A DNA stretch of 64,000 bases from Vampirovibrio chlorellavorus (GTDB lineage Bacteria > Cyanobacteriota > Vampirovibrionia > Vampirovibrionales > Vampirovibrionaceae): assembly GCA_003149345.1 (NCBI GenBank), contig QFWI01000008.1:868001-932000 (forward strand), written 5' to 3'. Made by a program: the position numbers and the translations under genes. Of this stretch, positions 26,030-33,640 are shown piece by piece. The notes under the pieces are model-generated. The model was given only the letters and a program-made list of their open reading frames with translations, ran no database searches and was not told the origin of the DNA. Position 1 is the first letter of the stretch. Each line of letters starts with the position of its first letter.

Positions 26030-26779
26030 ATGTCATTTAAGCAAGCAAGTCAAAAGCGCCACGCTTACCTTCTGGCCCTTTTTACCCTTTTTGTCAGTGC
26101 CAGTTTGAGCGGTTGTGAACTTCTGGAAAAAATGCCCTTCCTGCCAAAAGGGCAATCCGCCTCCCCAGGCGCAGGCGGCGCTTCCCTCCCTGACACCAGG
26201 AAGGCCGATGCCAAGCTTATCAAAACCCATCTGGATGCGGGTAACAGTAAAGCCAAAGCCGGTGACTGGGCCGGGGCCACTGAGGAATTCAAGGCCGTTC
26301 TGGAGGCGGACGCTCGCAACGTTCAGGGTCATGTGCAAATTGGCTGGGCCTACGCCGAACAAAAGATGTGGGACGAGGCCCAAAGCCATCTCATCAGCGC
26401 TGTGGCCCTGGATCCCAACAATGCGGGGGCCCACGCCAACCTGGCCTGGGTTTACGCGGAAAAGAAACGCTGGGCCGATGCTCAGGAGCAGGCCAAACGG
26501 GCCATTGATCTGGATCCCAAAAACCCTTACCCCCATGCCACTTTGGCTTGGGCTTATCAATCGGCCAACCAGCCTGATCTGGCCATTGCCGAATATGAAA
26601 AATCACTGGAGCTGAACCCCAACCTGGATAACTCTCGGGTGGCCCTGGGCATTGAATACTGCAACCAGGGCAACATGACCCGAGCCAAAGCCCAGCTGGA
26701 CAAATTAAAAAGTCTGGGCTCCTCCAAAGCCAGTGAGGTAGAGGCCCGGATTAATAAAGGCTGTGGCAAAAAACCCTAA
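26030..26779 (+). CDS. TPR-repeat lipoprotein
   Basis: About 249 aa from the ATG at 26030, chosen because it begins a lipoprotein signal: basic start KQASQKR, hydrophobic LLALFTLFVSASLSG and lipobox LSGC. GGGAG lies 11 nt upstream. After a Pro/Gly spacer come four tetratricopeptide repeats of 34 residues (for example AHANLAWVYAEKKRWADAQE). Probably anchored in a membrane facing the periplasm as a protein-interaction scaffold; partner unknown. Confidence 0.85.
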   Translation: MSFKQASQKRHAYLLALFTLFVSASLSGCELLEKMPFLPKGQSASPGAGGASLPDTRKADAKLIKTHLDAGNSKAKAGDWAGATEEFKAVLEADARNVQGHVQIGWAYAEQKMWDEAQSHLISAVALDPNNAGAHANLAWVYAEKKRWADAQEQAKRAIDLDPKNPYPHATLAWAYQSANQPDLAIAEYEKSLELNPNLDNSRVALGIEYCNQGNMTRAKAQLDKLKSLGSSKASEVEARINKGCGKKP

Positions 26780-26877
26780 ACCCGTGTTGCTTCACTACCC
26801 CTCAGCCTCCCCTTTGAAGCAAGTTGGTTTTTATTGGATAATAAGACTCATTCCATTAAATCGAGGCATCGTGAACC

Positions 26878-27672
26878 GTGGGTGAGTCTATCAACAGTGA
26901 GTCCGTGGAAAAATCCAGCGCCTCCCACCCCCACCCGGATGTGACGGGACGGTATTATATCCCAGGCTTTCCCATTGGGGAGGGCAAAACCGACTATGAA
27001 AAGTACCTGCGCACCCCAGAGCTGCTCAGTCTGCAAAAAACACCGTCGGAGACAGTCAGCCCGGATGAACTCCTGTTTCAGGTGACCCATCAGGCTTCTG
27101 AATTGTGGATGAAGCTGATGCTGAAAGAGCTCAAAGCGCTGGTAAAGGCCATGAACGAAGACAAGCTGTGGGTAGCCTTGCGGAGCTTGAGGCTGGTACA
27201 CGACTGTCAGAGACTCCTGATTCAGCAGGTGGATTTAATCGGCAGCCACATCAGTATTGTGGAATACGGAAAAATCCGGGTGGTACTGGGGCAAGGCAGC
27301 GGCATGGAATCACCCGGCTTTAACTGGTTGCTGGAAATGGCCCCCATCTTGGGCGAGGCCTTTCATCAATTGCTCACCCGTCGACAAATGACCATTCGCC
27401 AAATTTATACGGACTACCAGGACCATATGGAGTTACATACGCTGGCCGAAGCGCTGATGGACTTTGACGATCTCTTCCACAAATGGCGGGCCCACCACTT
27501 GGCCCTGGTAGCCAGAACCATTGGTACGGAGTCCCATTCTTTAAAAGGACTGGCCACGCAGGTACTCCAAAAAGGGGTTAAAACGCGCTTTTTCCCGGAA
27601 TTGCTCGAAATCCGCAGCACCTTGACCAACGAAAGTGGACTGGCCTACGGCGGTCAACCCTTACCGAACTGA
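26878..27672 (+). CDS. Tryptophan 2,3-dioxygenase superfamily haem protein, divergent
   Basis: 264 aa, GTG start. The first part follows TDO closely (YEKYLRTPELLSLQ, then DELLFQVTHQASELWMKLML containing the active-site His of the HQ..ELW.K motif). KIRVVLGQGSGMESPGFN corresponds to the FRxxLxxxSGFQS block, with Gly-Met-Glu-Ser replacing Gly-Phe-Gln-Ser. WRAHHLALVARTIG carries the proximal haem-ligand His. The following GTGGS...G block that binds the tryptophan amino/carboxyl groups is not conserved (GTESHSLKG). Haem dioxygenase or oxygenase chemistry is likely, tryptophan specificity is not certain. No kynureninase or formamidase gene is near. Confidence 0.8.
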   Translation: MGESINSESVEKSSASHPHPDVTGRYYIPGFPIGEGKTDYEKYLRTPELLSLQKTPSETVSPDELLFQVTHQASELWMKLMLKELKALVKAMNEDKLWVALRSLRLVHDCQRLLIQQVDLIGSHISIVEYGKIRVVLGQGSGMESPGFNWLLEMAPILGEAFHQLLTRRQMTIRQIYTDYQDHMELHTLAEALMDFDDLFHKWRAHHLALVARTIGTESHSLKGLATQVLQKGVKTRFFPELLEIRSTLTNESGLAYGGQPLPN

Positions 27673-27764
27673 CGCCGGCCCTTTCCCTTGCATTTTCCAT
27701 GGATAGAACGCCGGACGCCGCAAAGCCTCTGGTTTCCAATCCTTTCACAGCTTAAAGTCTATCG

Positions 27765-27805
27765 CTGAAAAGCCCGGCCTTCCAAGGGAGACTCGGGCTT
27801 TTCAG
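27765..27805. terminator. Probable bidirectional terminator between dioxygenase gene and ilvD
   Basis: A perfect 12-bp stem (CTGAAAAGCCCG with CGGGCTTTTCAG) around a 17-nt loop lies between two convergent genes. The G/C part of the stem is followed by TTTTC on both strands because the A/T part belongs to the stem itself. Confidence 0.6.
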
Positions 27806-27848
27806 TGTGAAAACTTGAAGTTTGAAACGACGCTTTTAGACCGGGCGT

Positions 27849-29591
27849 TTAAGCCGGATTGAGGGACTTTAGCTCCCTTGTCTGTCCCGCCGTCTGATCA
27901 GGTATCACTCCGCCGGGGTGCGTCACCGCCCCCATGGCGGCAGGGCCCACTTGCTGGGCGTATTTCCATAACACGCCTTTGCCATAGTTAGGCATGGGTG
28001 CTTGCCACTGGGCCTTCCGGGCAGCCAGCTCCGCATCGCTTAAGACCACGGATAACACACCGGTCTCCGCATTTACTTCAATCATGTCGCCATCGCGTAA
28101 CAAGGCAATGGGGCCACCCACAAAGGCTTCCGGCCCCACGTGCCCCACACACAGGCCACGGGTGCCGCCGCTGAAACGACCGTCGGTAATCAGGGCTACC
28201 TCTTGCCCCAAATCCTGACCGTAGAGGGCTGCGGTCACCGACAGCATCTCCCGCATGCCCGGCCCGCCTTTGGGGCCTTCATACCGAATGACCACCGTGT
28301 CCCCGGCCTTGATCTCCTGACGCTGAATGGCCGCAAAGGCCGCCTCCTCACCGTCAAACACCTTGGCTGGCCCTCGATGAACCCGACGGCTCAGACCGGC
28401 CACTTTCACCACGGCCCCTTCGGTGGCCAGGTTACCGTAGAGAATCTTCAGGCCGCCAGTCGGGCTGATGGGAGAAGCGCCCGGATAGACCACGTCCTGA
28501 TCCGTGGGCAGTGCCACATCCTTCAGGTTCTCGGCCATGGTTTTTCCGGTGACCGTCAGGCAGTCTCCGTGCAGCAAGCCAGCGTCCAGCAAGGCTTTCA
28601 ATAAAACGGGAACGCCCCCAATGCGGAACAAATCGTTCATCACGTATTTACCGCCCGGCTTGAGGTCAGCCAGCGTGGGGGTTTCATTGAAAATCCGGTC
28701 AATCAGGCTCAAGGGTAAGTCAATCCCCAACTCGTGTGCAATGGCAGGCAGGTGCAAACAGGCATTGGTCGATCCGCCGGTGGCAGCCACCACCCGAATG
28801 GCGTTTTCAAAGGCCTTTCGGGTCATAATATCACTGGGACGAAGATTGTCTCGCAACAGGCGCATAATGGCCTCGCCGCACTGCTCGTTTACGGTCGTCC
28901 GACCTGGATCCAGGGCCGGATAGCCATTGCTGCCGGGCAAAGCCATGCCCATGGCTTCAGCCACGCAGGCCATGGTGTTGGCGGTAAATTGCCCCCCGCA
29001 GGAACCAGCCCCCGGACAGGCCGAACATTCGATGTCGTAAAGTTCTTTTTCTGTGATTTTACCGGTGGTAAAAGCGCCCACTGCCTCGTAGACGTCCACA
29101 ATGGTCAGGTCCTTACCACCCAGACGTCCCGGCATAATGGTGCCCCCATACAAAAAGAGAGAGGGCACATTCAGGCGGGCCATGCTCATCAAAATACCGG
29201 GCAACGACTTATCGCAGCCAGCCACACCAACCAGGGCATCGTACTGGTGGGCGTGCATGACCAATTCAATGGAATCAGCAATCACTTCCCGGCTCACCAA
29301 GGAGGCCTTCATGCCCTCATGCCCCATGGCGATACCGTCACTGACGGCAATGGTGTTAAATTCCCGGGAAATCCCGCCGTTGGCGTCCACCCCCCGCTTG
29401 ATGTGGGCCGCTTGATCCCGCAAGGTAATGTTGCAGGGGGTCACTTCGTTCCAGGTGGTAGCAATGCCCACCAGCGGCTTTTGAAAGTCCTCGTCTTTCA
29501 GTCCCATAGCCCGGTAAAAGGCCCGATGCGGGGCACGGGCAGGCCCATCCATCACGTGGCGGCTTTTATGTCTCAAATCGTTGGGGGACAT
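27849..29591 (-). CDS. ilvD: Dihydroxy-acid dehydratase
   Basis: Third common step of isoleucine/valine synthesis: dehydrates 2,3-dihydroxy acids to 2-oxo acids with an Fe-S cluster. 580 aa, typical. Cluster ligand motifs are [11 protein letters not shown] and [19 protein letters not shown], and the C-terminal [19 protein letters not shown] block is intact. It is not in the ilvBNCA operon but 4 kb away on the opposite strand. A long open frame antisense to it is a codon-bias shadow. Confidence 0.98.
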   Translation of the reverse strand: MSPNDLRHKSRHVMDGPARAPHRAFYRAMGLKDEDFQKPLVGIATTWNEVTPCNITLRDQAAHIKRGVDANGGISREFNTIAVSDGIAMGHEGMKASLVSREVIADSIELVMHAHQYDALVGVAGCDKSLPGILMSMARLNVPSLFLYGGTIMPGRLGGKDLTIVDVYEAVGAFTTGKITEKELYDIECSACPGAGSCGGQFTANTMACVAEAMGMALPGSNGYPALDPGRTTVNEQCGEAIMRLLRDNLRPSDIMTRKAFENAIRVVAATGGSTNACLHLPAIAHELGIDLPLSLIDRIFNETPTLADLKPGGKYVMNDLFRIGGVPVLLKALLDAGLLHGDCLTVTGKTMAENLKDVALPTDQDVVYPGASPISPTGGLKILYGNLATEGAVVKVAGLSRRVHRGPAKVFDGEEAAFAAIQRQEIKAGDTVVIRYEGPKGGPGMREMLSVTAALYGQDLGQEVALITDGRFSGGTRGLCVGHVGPEAFVGGPIALLRDGDMIEVNAETGVLSVVLSDAELAARKAQWQAPMPNYGKGVLWKYAQQVGPAAMGAVTHPGGVIPDQTAGQTRELKSLNPA

Positions 29592-29762
29592 CCATCAAAT
29601 CCTTCCTGGCAGAAAATCAAAACAAAAATTGGCAACGCGTTAAAAAATCGAAAGCGGGAGCAGAACAACCGAGCCCAGTATAAACGAATGCGGGAAACAA
29701 AAACCACCACCGGCTGCGAGTGGGGCAAGAGCCGCTTTACCTTTTTTTATCTTACTAGGGCT

Positions 29763-30302
29763 TTACGTGACAGGATGCTCCAACACGTAAGGGGCCAGTG
29801 CCTCCCAGTGCTGGGGGAACTCCTGCCGCACCATAGCCGGTGTGGCCAACGTGCGATCCCGATAGTCAAAGCCGGGACAAACCGCCTCACTGATTAAGCC
29901 AAAGTCTCCCGAGGCCAGGAATGAAGCCTTCCAGTAGCCACCGGGCACCGTCATCTGAAACACATGTCCCTGAGCAGGATCGGGCCCCATCACCACCGTG
30001 CTGAGCTGACCCTCAGGACTGAGCAGAAAATAAGTAAGCGGATGCCCGGCGTGGAAAAAATGCACAATGTCCGATTGATTACGGTGTAAGTGGCCTTTGG
30101 GGCTCTCCGCGGTGAGTAGATAATAAATGGTATTCAGCCCGTAACGGGCGCTTCCCTCACGGGCGGTCGGCACCGTCCAGTCTGACTGGTAAAGTTGCCG
30201 AAAATAACCACCCTCATCATGCGCCGCCAGGCCCAGGGCTTCAACCAGTGCGGGCACAGAGAGCGTTGTTTGAGTCAGTTTCGCTGGAAGCATAACGGGC
30301 AC
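29763..30302 (-). CDS. Cupin family protein (DUF985/Cupin_5)
   Basis: 179 aa. Family motifs: LGLAAHDEGGYFRQLYQS at the N-terminus, NTIYYLLTAESPKGHLHRN and DIVHFFHAGHPLTYFLLSPEG, then VPGGYWKASFL and VCPGFDYRDRTLA. Single-domain beta-barrel; the biochemical role of the family is unproven. It is read toward ilvD with 170 bp between them. Monocistronic. Confidence 0.88.
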   Translation of the reverse strand: MPVMLPAKLTQTTLSVPALVEALGLAAHDEGGYFRQLYQSDWTVPTAREGSARYGLNTIYYLLTAESPKGHLHRNQSDIVHFFHAGHPLTYFLLSPEGQLSTVVMGPDPAQGHVFQMTVPGGYWKASFLASGDFGLISEAVCPGFDYRDRTLATPAMVRQEFPQHWEALAPYVLEHPVT

Positions 30303-30685
30303 CTCGTTTTCAGGTCGGGTTCACAGGACTGGCAGGGTCAGGGCTAAAGAGAATTCCCATAAAATAGCAGGGAGTGGAAGCTTTTGATAGTTTGGGATTA
30401 TATAGGTTTGAATCAACCGTTTTGGATAGTACCACGACGACATCGCTCAGCAGGGAAAGTCAGAGCCATTGAAAGAGTCCACTCCCGAATAATAATTAGT
30501 GAGGCAGCCTCACCTACATAATATTGATCACTGGTAAAAAAAACTGAAAGCGCTACAATATTGGCGTGAGTTTCATACAATATTTTCTCTTGATTGGTTT
30601 TTATTAAATTAAAGCCGTTAGGAACAAAGCATCTTCGCTTCGTCATTTCACAACAGAATTTGTACCGCAGAGGTTTTACACCATC
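30303..30685. other. A+T-rich divergent intergenic region with a 7-1-7 palindrome
   Basis: 383 bp between the divergent cupin and repeat-protein genes, clearly richer in A+T than its surroundings. It holds the perfect inverted repeat GTGAGGC-A-GCCTCAC at 30499-30513, a candidate operator. I see no gene or RNA. Confidence 0.5.
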
Positions 30686-31876
30686 ATGCCGATGTCACCC
30701 ATCGATAGACCCGATAACACCATTAACCCCTTTGAAAAGTCTAGGCTGTTCAAAGCGGCAGCTTCGGCATTAGAAAAAACCACCCCCCGTCAGGAGTTAC
30801 CCCCTCCGGTATCCAATCCCCCCCCTGCTGAAGCGACCGCCAAGCTCCCCAGCCGTTACGAAGGCAACCGGCTGGACATCAGCACCCGGGCAATTTTGAA
30901 CCTGATTCAGCGTTTTCGCCTGAGAACCCTGACCTTTGAGCAACTCAAGGCCCTGCCTTTGTCTCAGTTGAGCCAGGAAGAGAAAGACTTCGTCCTGTTT
31001 ATGCGCAAAAACCCGCAGGTCTTTCAGCGCATCTCCAACATGGACGGCGTGAAGGACAGCCTGAGCGCCCGGGATGTCAAACTGGCCGCTCAGTTGGCCA
31101 AGGACTCCCTGCGGCTTTCCAACGAAGATTTGAATTATCTGCAAGGATCTCCGCTACCGGCACCGGCAGCGCCAAGACCACTGGTGGGCGCTCCGACGGC
31201 TCGGTTTGGACAACTGCAAACCCAGGATTTGCTGGAAACCCTGCAACTGCTGATCAGGCCCGGCCAGAACGGTTTGCCCTTCGACGCCCTGATGACCATG
31301 TCCGCCATTGCCAGCGGCCTGCGAGGTCGCCAGCTGGAAGCCTTGCGTTTCTTACAAACCACCACGGTTTCCAAGGTGCTGGAAAAAATCGTAGCGCCCA
31401 ACAACGGCCAGGTCACCCCGGAAGCCCTGCGGGTTTTAACCAGCCTGCTCTGGAATCCTTCCATTTACGGCTCGGCCCCCATCGTCTTCTTCAAATCCGG
31501 CCCTTCTCACCCGGATATGGAGACCATTCACGGAATCGACACCGTAGACGCCGTTGATGATCACAAGCACGAGCAGATTCGCCCCACCCAGCGCAAACCT
31601 TCCTTGCGCCTGGAGGCCCATTGCATGCTGGAGATTTTGCACAATATCAGCGGCGATGTCGCCGAGGCCACCTTAGAACAGCTTCGTCAGTACGAACCTC
31701 GCAACGAAAACGAGGAAAAGACCCTGCATCTGCTACGGCAGCACAATGTGTTTGAGGCCCTGGCCTCGCTGGATGAGCATCCAGAATCGCTCAGCGATGA
31801 GGACATCAAGCTGGCCCTGGCTGAGCATGCCCTGGTCTTGTACGATCCCTTTATGGTGCTGGTCATTCTGCCGTAG
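30686..31876 (+). CDS. Hypothetical repeat-module protein
   Basis: 396 aa, no signal peptide, no membrane helix, no known family. Residues 1-55 are Pro-rich and disordered. A module of about 60 residues appears at about 72-135 and again at about 330-382: [L-x-Q-L-x(3)-x(5)-E-E-K-x(8)-N-x-V-F-x(8)-S-L-S-x-x-D-I/V-K-L-A]. A looser middle copy lies at about 205-262. AGAGG lies 11 nt before the ATG. Possibly a helical-repeat adaptor or effector; this is inference from the repeats only. Confidence 0.65.
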   Translation: MPMSPIDRPDNTINPFEKSRLFKAAASALEKTTPRQELPPPVSNPPPAEATAKLPSRYEGNRLDISTRAILNLIQRFRLRTLTFEQLKALPLSQLSQEEKDFVLFMRKNPQVFQRISNMDGVKDSLSARDVKLAAQLAKDSLRLSNEDLNYLQGSPLPAPAAPRPLVGAPTARFGQLQTQDLLETLQLLIRPGQNGLPFDALMTMSAIASGLRGRQLEALRFLQTTTVSKVLEKIVAPNNGQVTPEALRVLTSLLWNPSIYGSAPIVFFKSGPSHPDMETIHGIDTVDAVDDHKHEQIRPTQRKPSLRLEAHCMLEILHNISGDVAEATLEQLRQYEPRNENEEKTLHLLRQHNVFEALASLDEHPESLSDEDIKLALAEHALVLYDPFMVLVILP

Positions 31877-31933
31877 TAGAAGCAGTCTAATGGCCAGAAC
31901 CGAGAGACCGACGCTACCCTTTGGCCCCTGCGG

Positions 31934-32806
31934 TCAGGCGTAGGCCAAATTGGGCATGGCAGCCCCTTTTTGGAAGGTCAGGGTAAAGACATCCAGACCG
32001 TGGGTGCCCCCATTGACCGACTTGCGAGCCGTTTTCAAATCACCTTTGGCCAAAGCGGCCCGGATGATAGACTCTTTGTCCTTTAGGAAGGCGGCCAAAA
32101 CACGGGCGGCAATCACCGGATCGTTGGCGGCATCCGGTTGGCGAAGCAATAAGTCGCCCAGCCCCAGCTTTTGGGAGTAGGTGGCGTAATTGTTCTTGCC
32201 GGTCAGCTGAATAAAGCCGCGCCCTTTATAACGATCGCCATCGCCTGGTGCGTTGTTGCCCAGATCGGAACGAAAATCGTACAAGGCGTAAGGTTTTCCA
32301 CCCGGAGCGGTGTTGTACTTGGATTTGTACTCGCTAATGGGCGCAAAACTGGCCGTCTCAGCCCGAATGGTGGCCAAGGCCATCAGCACCATGGATTGAT
32401 CCCCCAAGCCGCGCTCCGCCAAGGCCCGCAAGACCAAAGGCAGGTAATTACGGATGTTGTTCACCGGCGCGTCGGGAAATAACTTGGCCACCACTTCAAT
32501 AGAAGGAGTCGCCTGGGAAGGTCGGGCCGCCGCCGGATCCACCTCATACCCCAAAGCCCGCAGGGTTTGATGATCTACCAGTCCGGTGGGGTACAATCCA
32601 CGAGCCCTTTGAAAGGCGGCCACCCCCCGCTGGGTAATGGCTTCGTATGTCCCGTCAATGGCCCCCTGATGAAAGCCCAACTGCGCCAGTCGGGTTTGGA
32701 TCACCCGCACGGCGTTACCACTATCGCCGGGGTGCATCAGGGCCAATCCAGGGTTACTGCTGCCCCCTTGGCCCATTCCCGGTACCGGCGGTGAAAAATT
32801 CGGCAT
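31934..32806 (-). CDS. Peptidoglycan-binding GH19 chitinase/lysozyme-like hydrolase
   Basis: 290 aa. A PG_binding_1 domain (about 25-90: GDSGNAVRVIQTRLAQLGF, GTYEAITQRGVAAFQRARGL) is followed by a GH19-type catalytic domain (about 110-280) with RAETASFAPISEY holding the candidate catalytic Glu pair and the signature RYKGRGFIQLTGKNNYATY. It should cut peptidoglycan or chitin. No Sec or Tat signal is visible; residues 1-24 are Pro/Gly-rich, so it would need a non-classical route, a holin, or the ABC exporter. AAGGA lies 10 nt before the ATG. Confidence 0.88.
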   Translation of the reverse strand: MPNFSPPVPGMGQGGSSNPGLALMHPGDSGNAVRVIQTRLAQLGFHQGAIDGTYEAITQRGVAAFQRARGLYPTGLVDHQTLRALGYEVDPAAARPSQATPSIEVVAKLFPDAPVNNIRNYLPLVLRALAERGLGDQSMVLMALATIRAETASFAPISEYKSKYNTAPGGKPYALYDFRSDLGNNAPGDGDRYKGRGFIQLTGKNNYATYSQKLGLGDLLLRQPDAANDPVIAARVLAAFLKDKESIIRAALAKGDLKTARKSVNGGTHGLDVFTLTFQKGAAMPNLAYA

Positions 32807-33142
32807 ATGCTCTCTATCCTTCTCTAAACACTGGCTCTAACTCTAAACACTGGCTCTAGGCAGCTGGGGCTCTAGGCAGCTGGTTCTAAAACTTGGGAGA
32901 TCAACGCAGCTGACCCATTCGGCGCAGCGCTATCACCCAAAAACATCCAACTCCGAAACAACCTGCATCGGCACTACAGGTATGATTAACCAGGCTCACA
33001 GACGCCACGGACTGCCATTGACGACCTCCCTCAACTCTGCGTTCTCTATTGTACACACCCGTTTCCGATTCGCCAATCCGGGCGCTCGTCTTGGACGACG
33101 CTGGGGGCCAGAGCCAACCTATCATCCTCCAAATTATTGGCA
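32807..33142. repeat. Intergenic region with short tandem duplications
   Basis: The 18-base unit CTCTAAACACTGGCTCTA occurs at 32822-32839 and 32841-32858, and GGCAGCTGG at 32859-32867 and 32875-32883. These lie directly 5' of the GH19 gene and look like replication-slippage duplications. The rest of the region up to the ilv promoter shows no gene. Confidence 0.6.
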
Positions 33143-33170
33143 TTGTTTTTCCTGAGCTATGTGTTATGAT
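33143..33170 (+). promoter_or_regulatory. Probable sigma-70-type promoter of the ilv operon
   Basis: TTGTTT (33143-33148) and TATGAT (33165-33170) separated by 16 nt. Transcription would start about 33177, some 70 nt before the leader peptide. It is the best -35/-10 pair in the region, though only sequence match supports it. Confidence 0.55.
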
Positions 33171-33248
33171 GACACCTACCAAAGTGTAATAAAGAACCAT
33201 TCTTTTTTAACTTTGGCACTTATTTAGTACGGAATTTATTTCGTTCTT

Positions 33249-33317
33249 ATGAACATTCTGAACAGCGTAGTCATTATTCTCGTAGTCATTCTCAGCGGCC
33301 CTGCCGGTGGGATTTGA
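33249..33317 (+). CDS. ilv operon leader peptide (attenuator)
   Basis: A 22-codon frame, ATG to TGA, in which 12 codons are branched-chain: Ile at 3, 9, 10, 14 and 22, Val at 7, 8, 12 and 13, Leu at 4, 11 and 15, clustered between 33267 and 33293. The end reads S-G-P-A-G-G-I. It precedes an intrinsic terminator and the ilvBNCA genes. This is the architecture of ilvL/ivbL leader peptides, whose translation senses charged tRNA-Ile/Val/Leu. No strong Shine-Dalgarno sequence is visible upstream. Confidence 0.85.
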   Translation: MNILNSVVIILVVILSGPAGGI

Positions 33318-33384
33318 ATCCTGTTCAGAACGAGAGAACACCAGATTCAACAGACCGCCGGCCCCCAGGGATCGGCGGTTTTGC
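33256..33384 (+). terminator. ilv attenuator with alternative pairings
   Basis: Terminator stem ACCGCCG (33354-33360) with CGGCGGT (33373-33379) followed by TTTTG. Segment 33256-33265 inside the leader peptide is perfectly complementary (10 of 10) to 33321-33330 just after its stop. Segment 33299-33310 (last leader codons) can pair with 33355-33370, which includes the left arm of the terminator, giving an antiterminator with one 4-nt bulge. A ribosome stalled on the Ile/Val/Leu codons would leave that pairing free; a ribosome at the stop codon would block it. Confidence 0.75.
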
Positions 33385-33448
33385 TTTAAGGCCCATCACC
33401 CGTTATTCCAGTTTGTTTAGTCTACTCAAATAAAAAAGGAGTCGCCCA

Positions 33449-33640
33449 ATGACCACCCAGACTTTCAGCAACTACCAAGCCTTCGCCAAATTGCTGAACC
33501 GCGTGGTCGTCCTCCTGCTGGGCACACCACCCACGGTCGTTCGCCTTAGCGGGGTGGTTGCGTTCGCCTTGAATGCCACCGCCGCCGCCAACACCCAAAA
33601 CCGAATTACCACGCAAGGAGGGTGTTATGGCCGCGCCTAG
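33449..33640 (+). CDS. Val/Leu-rich small upstream ORF overlapping ilvB start
   Basis: 63 codons with AGGAG 8 nt before the ATG, one of the better ribosome-binding sites in the operon. Codons 15-42 are dense in Leu and Val (LLNRVVVLLLGTPPTVVRLSG), as in E. coli ivbL. The stop lies 14 nt inside ilvB, so translation could be coupled. Either a second leader peptide or a small hydrophobic peptide; no intrinsic terminator with a T-run follows the Val/Leu run, only a 7-bp hairpin around 33527-33559. Confidence 0.6.
   Translation: MTTQTFSNYQAFAKLLNRVVVLLLGTPPTVVRLSGVVAFALNATAAANTQNRITTQGGCYGRA

Noticed and set aside
26837-26857. GATAAT...CATT upstream of the dioxygenase gene as a Fur box
   Set aside because: Half-sites are not in the 7-1-7 arrangement and complementarity is poor.
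28734-29897. 387-codon open frame opposite ilvD
   Set aside because: It is a shadow of the G+C-biased third codon positions of ilvD, which is a complete, well-conserved gene; the antisense product resembles nothing.
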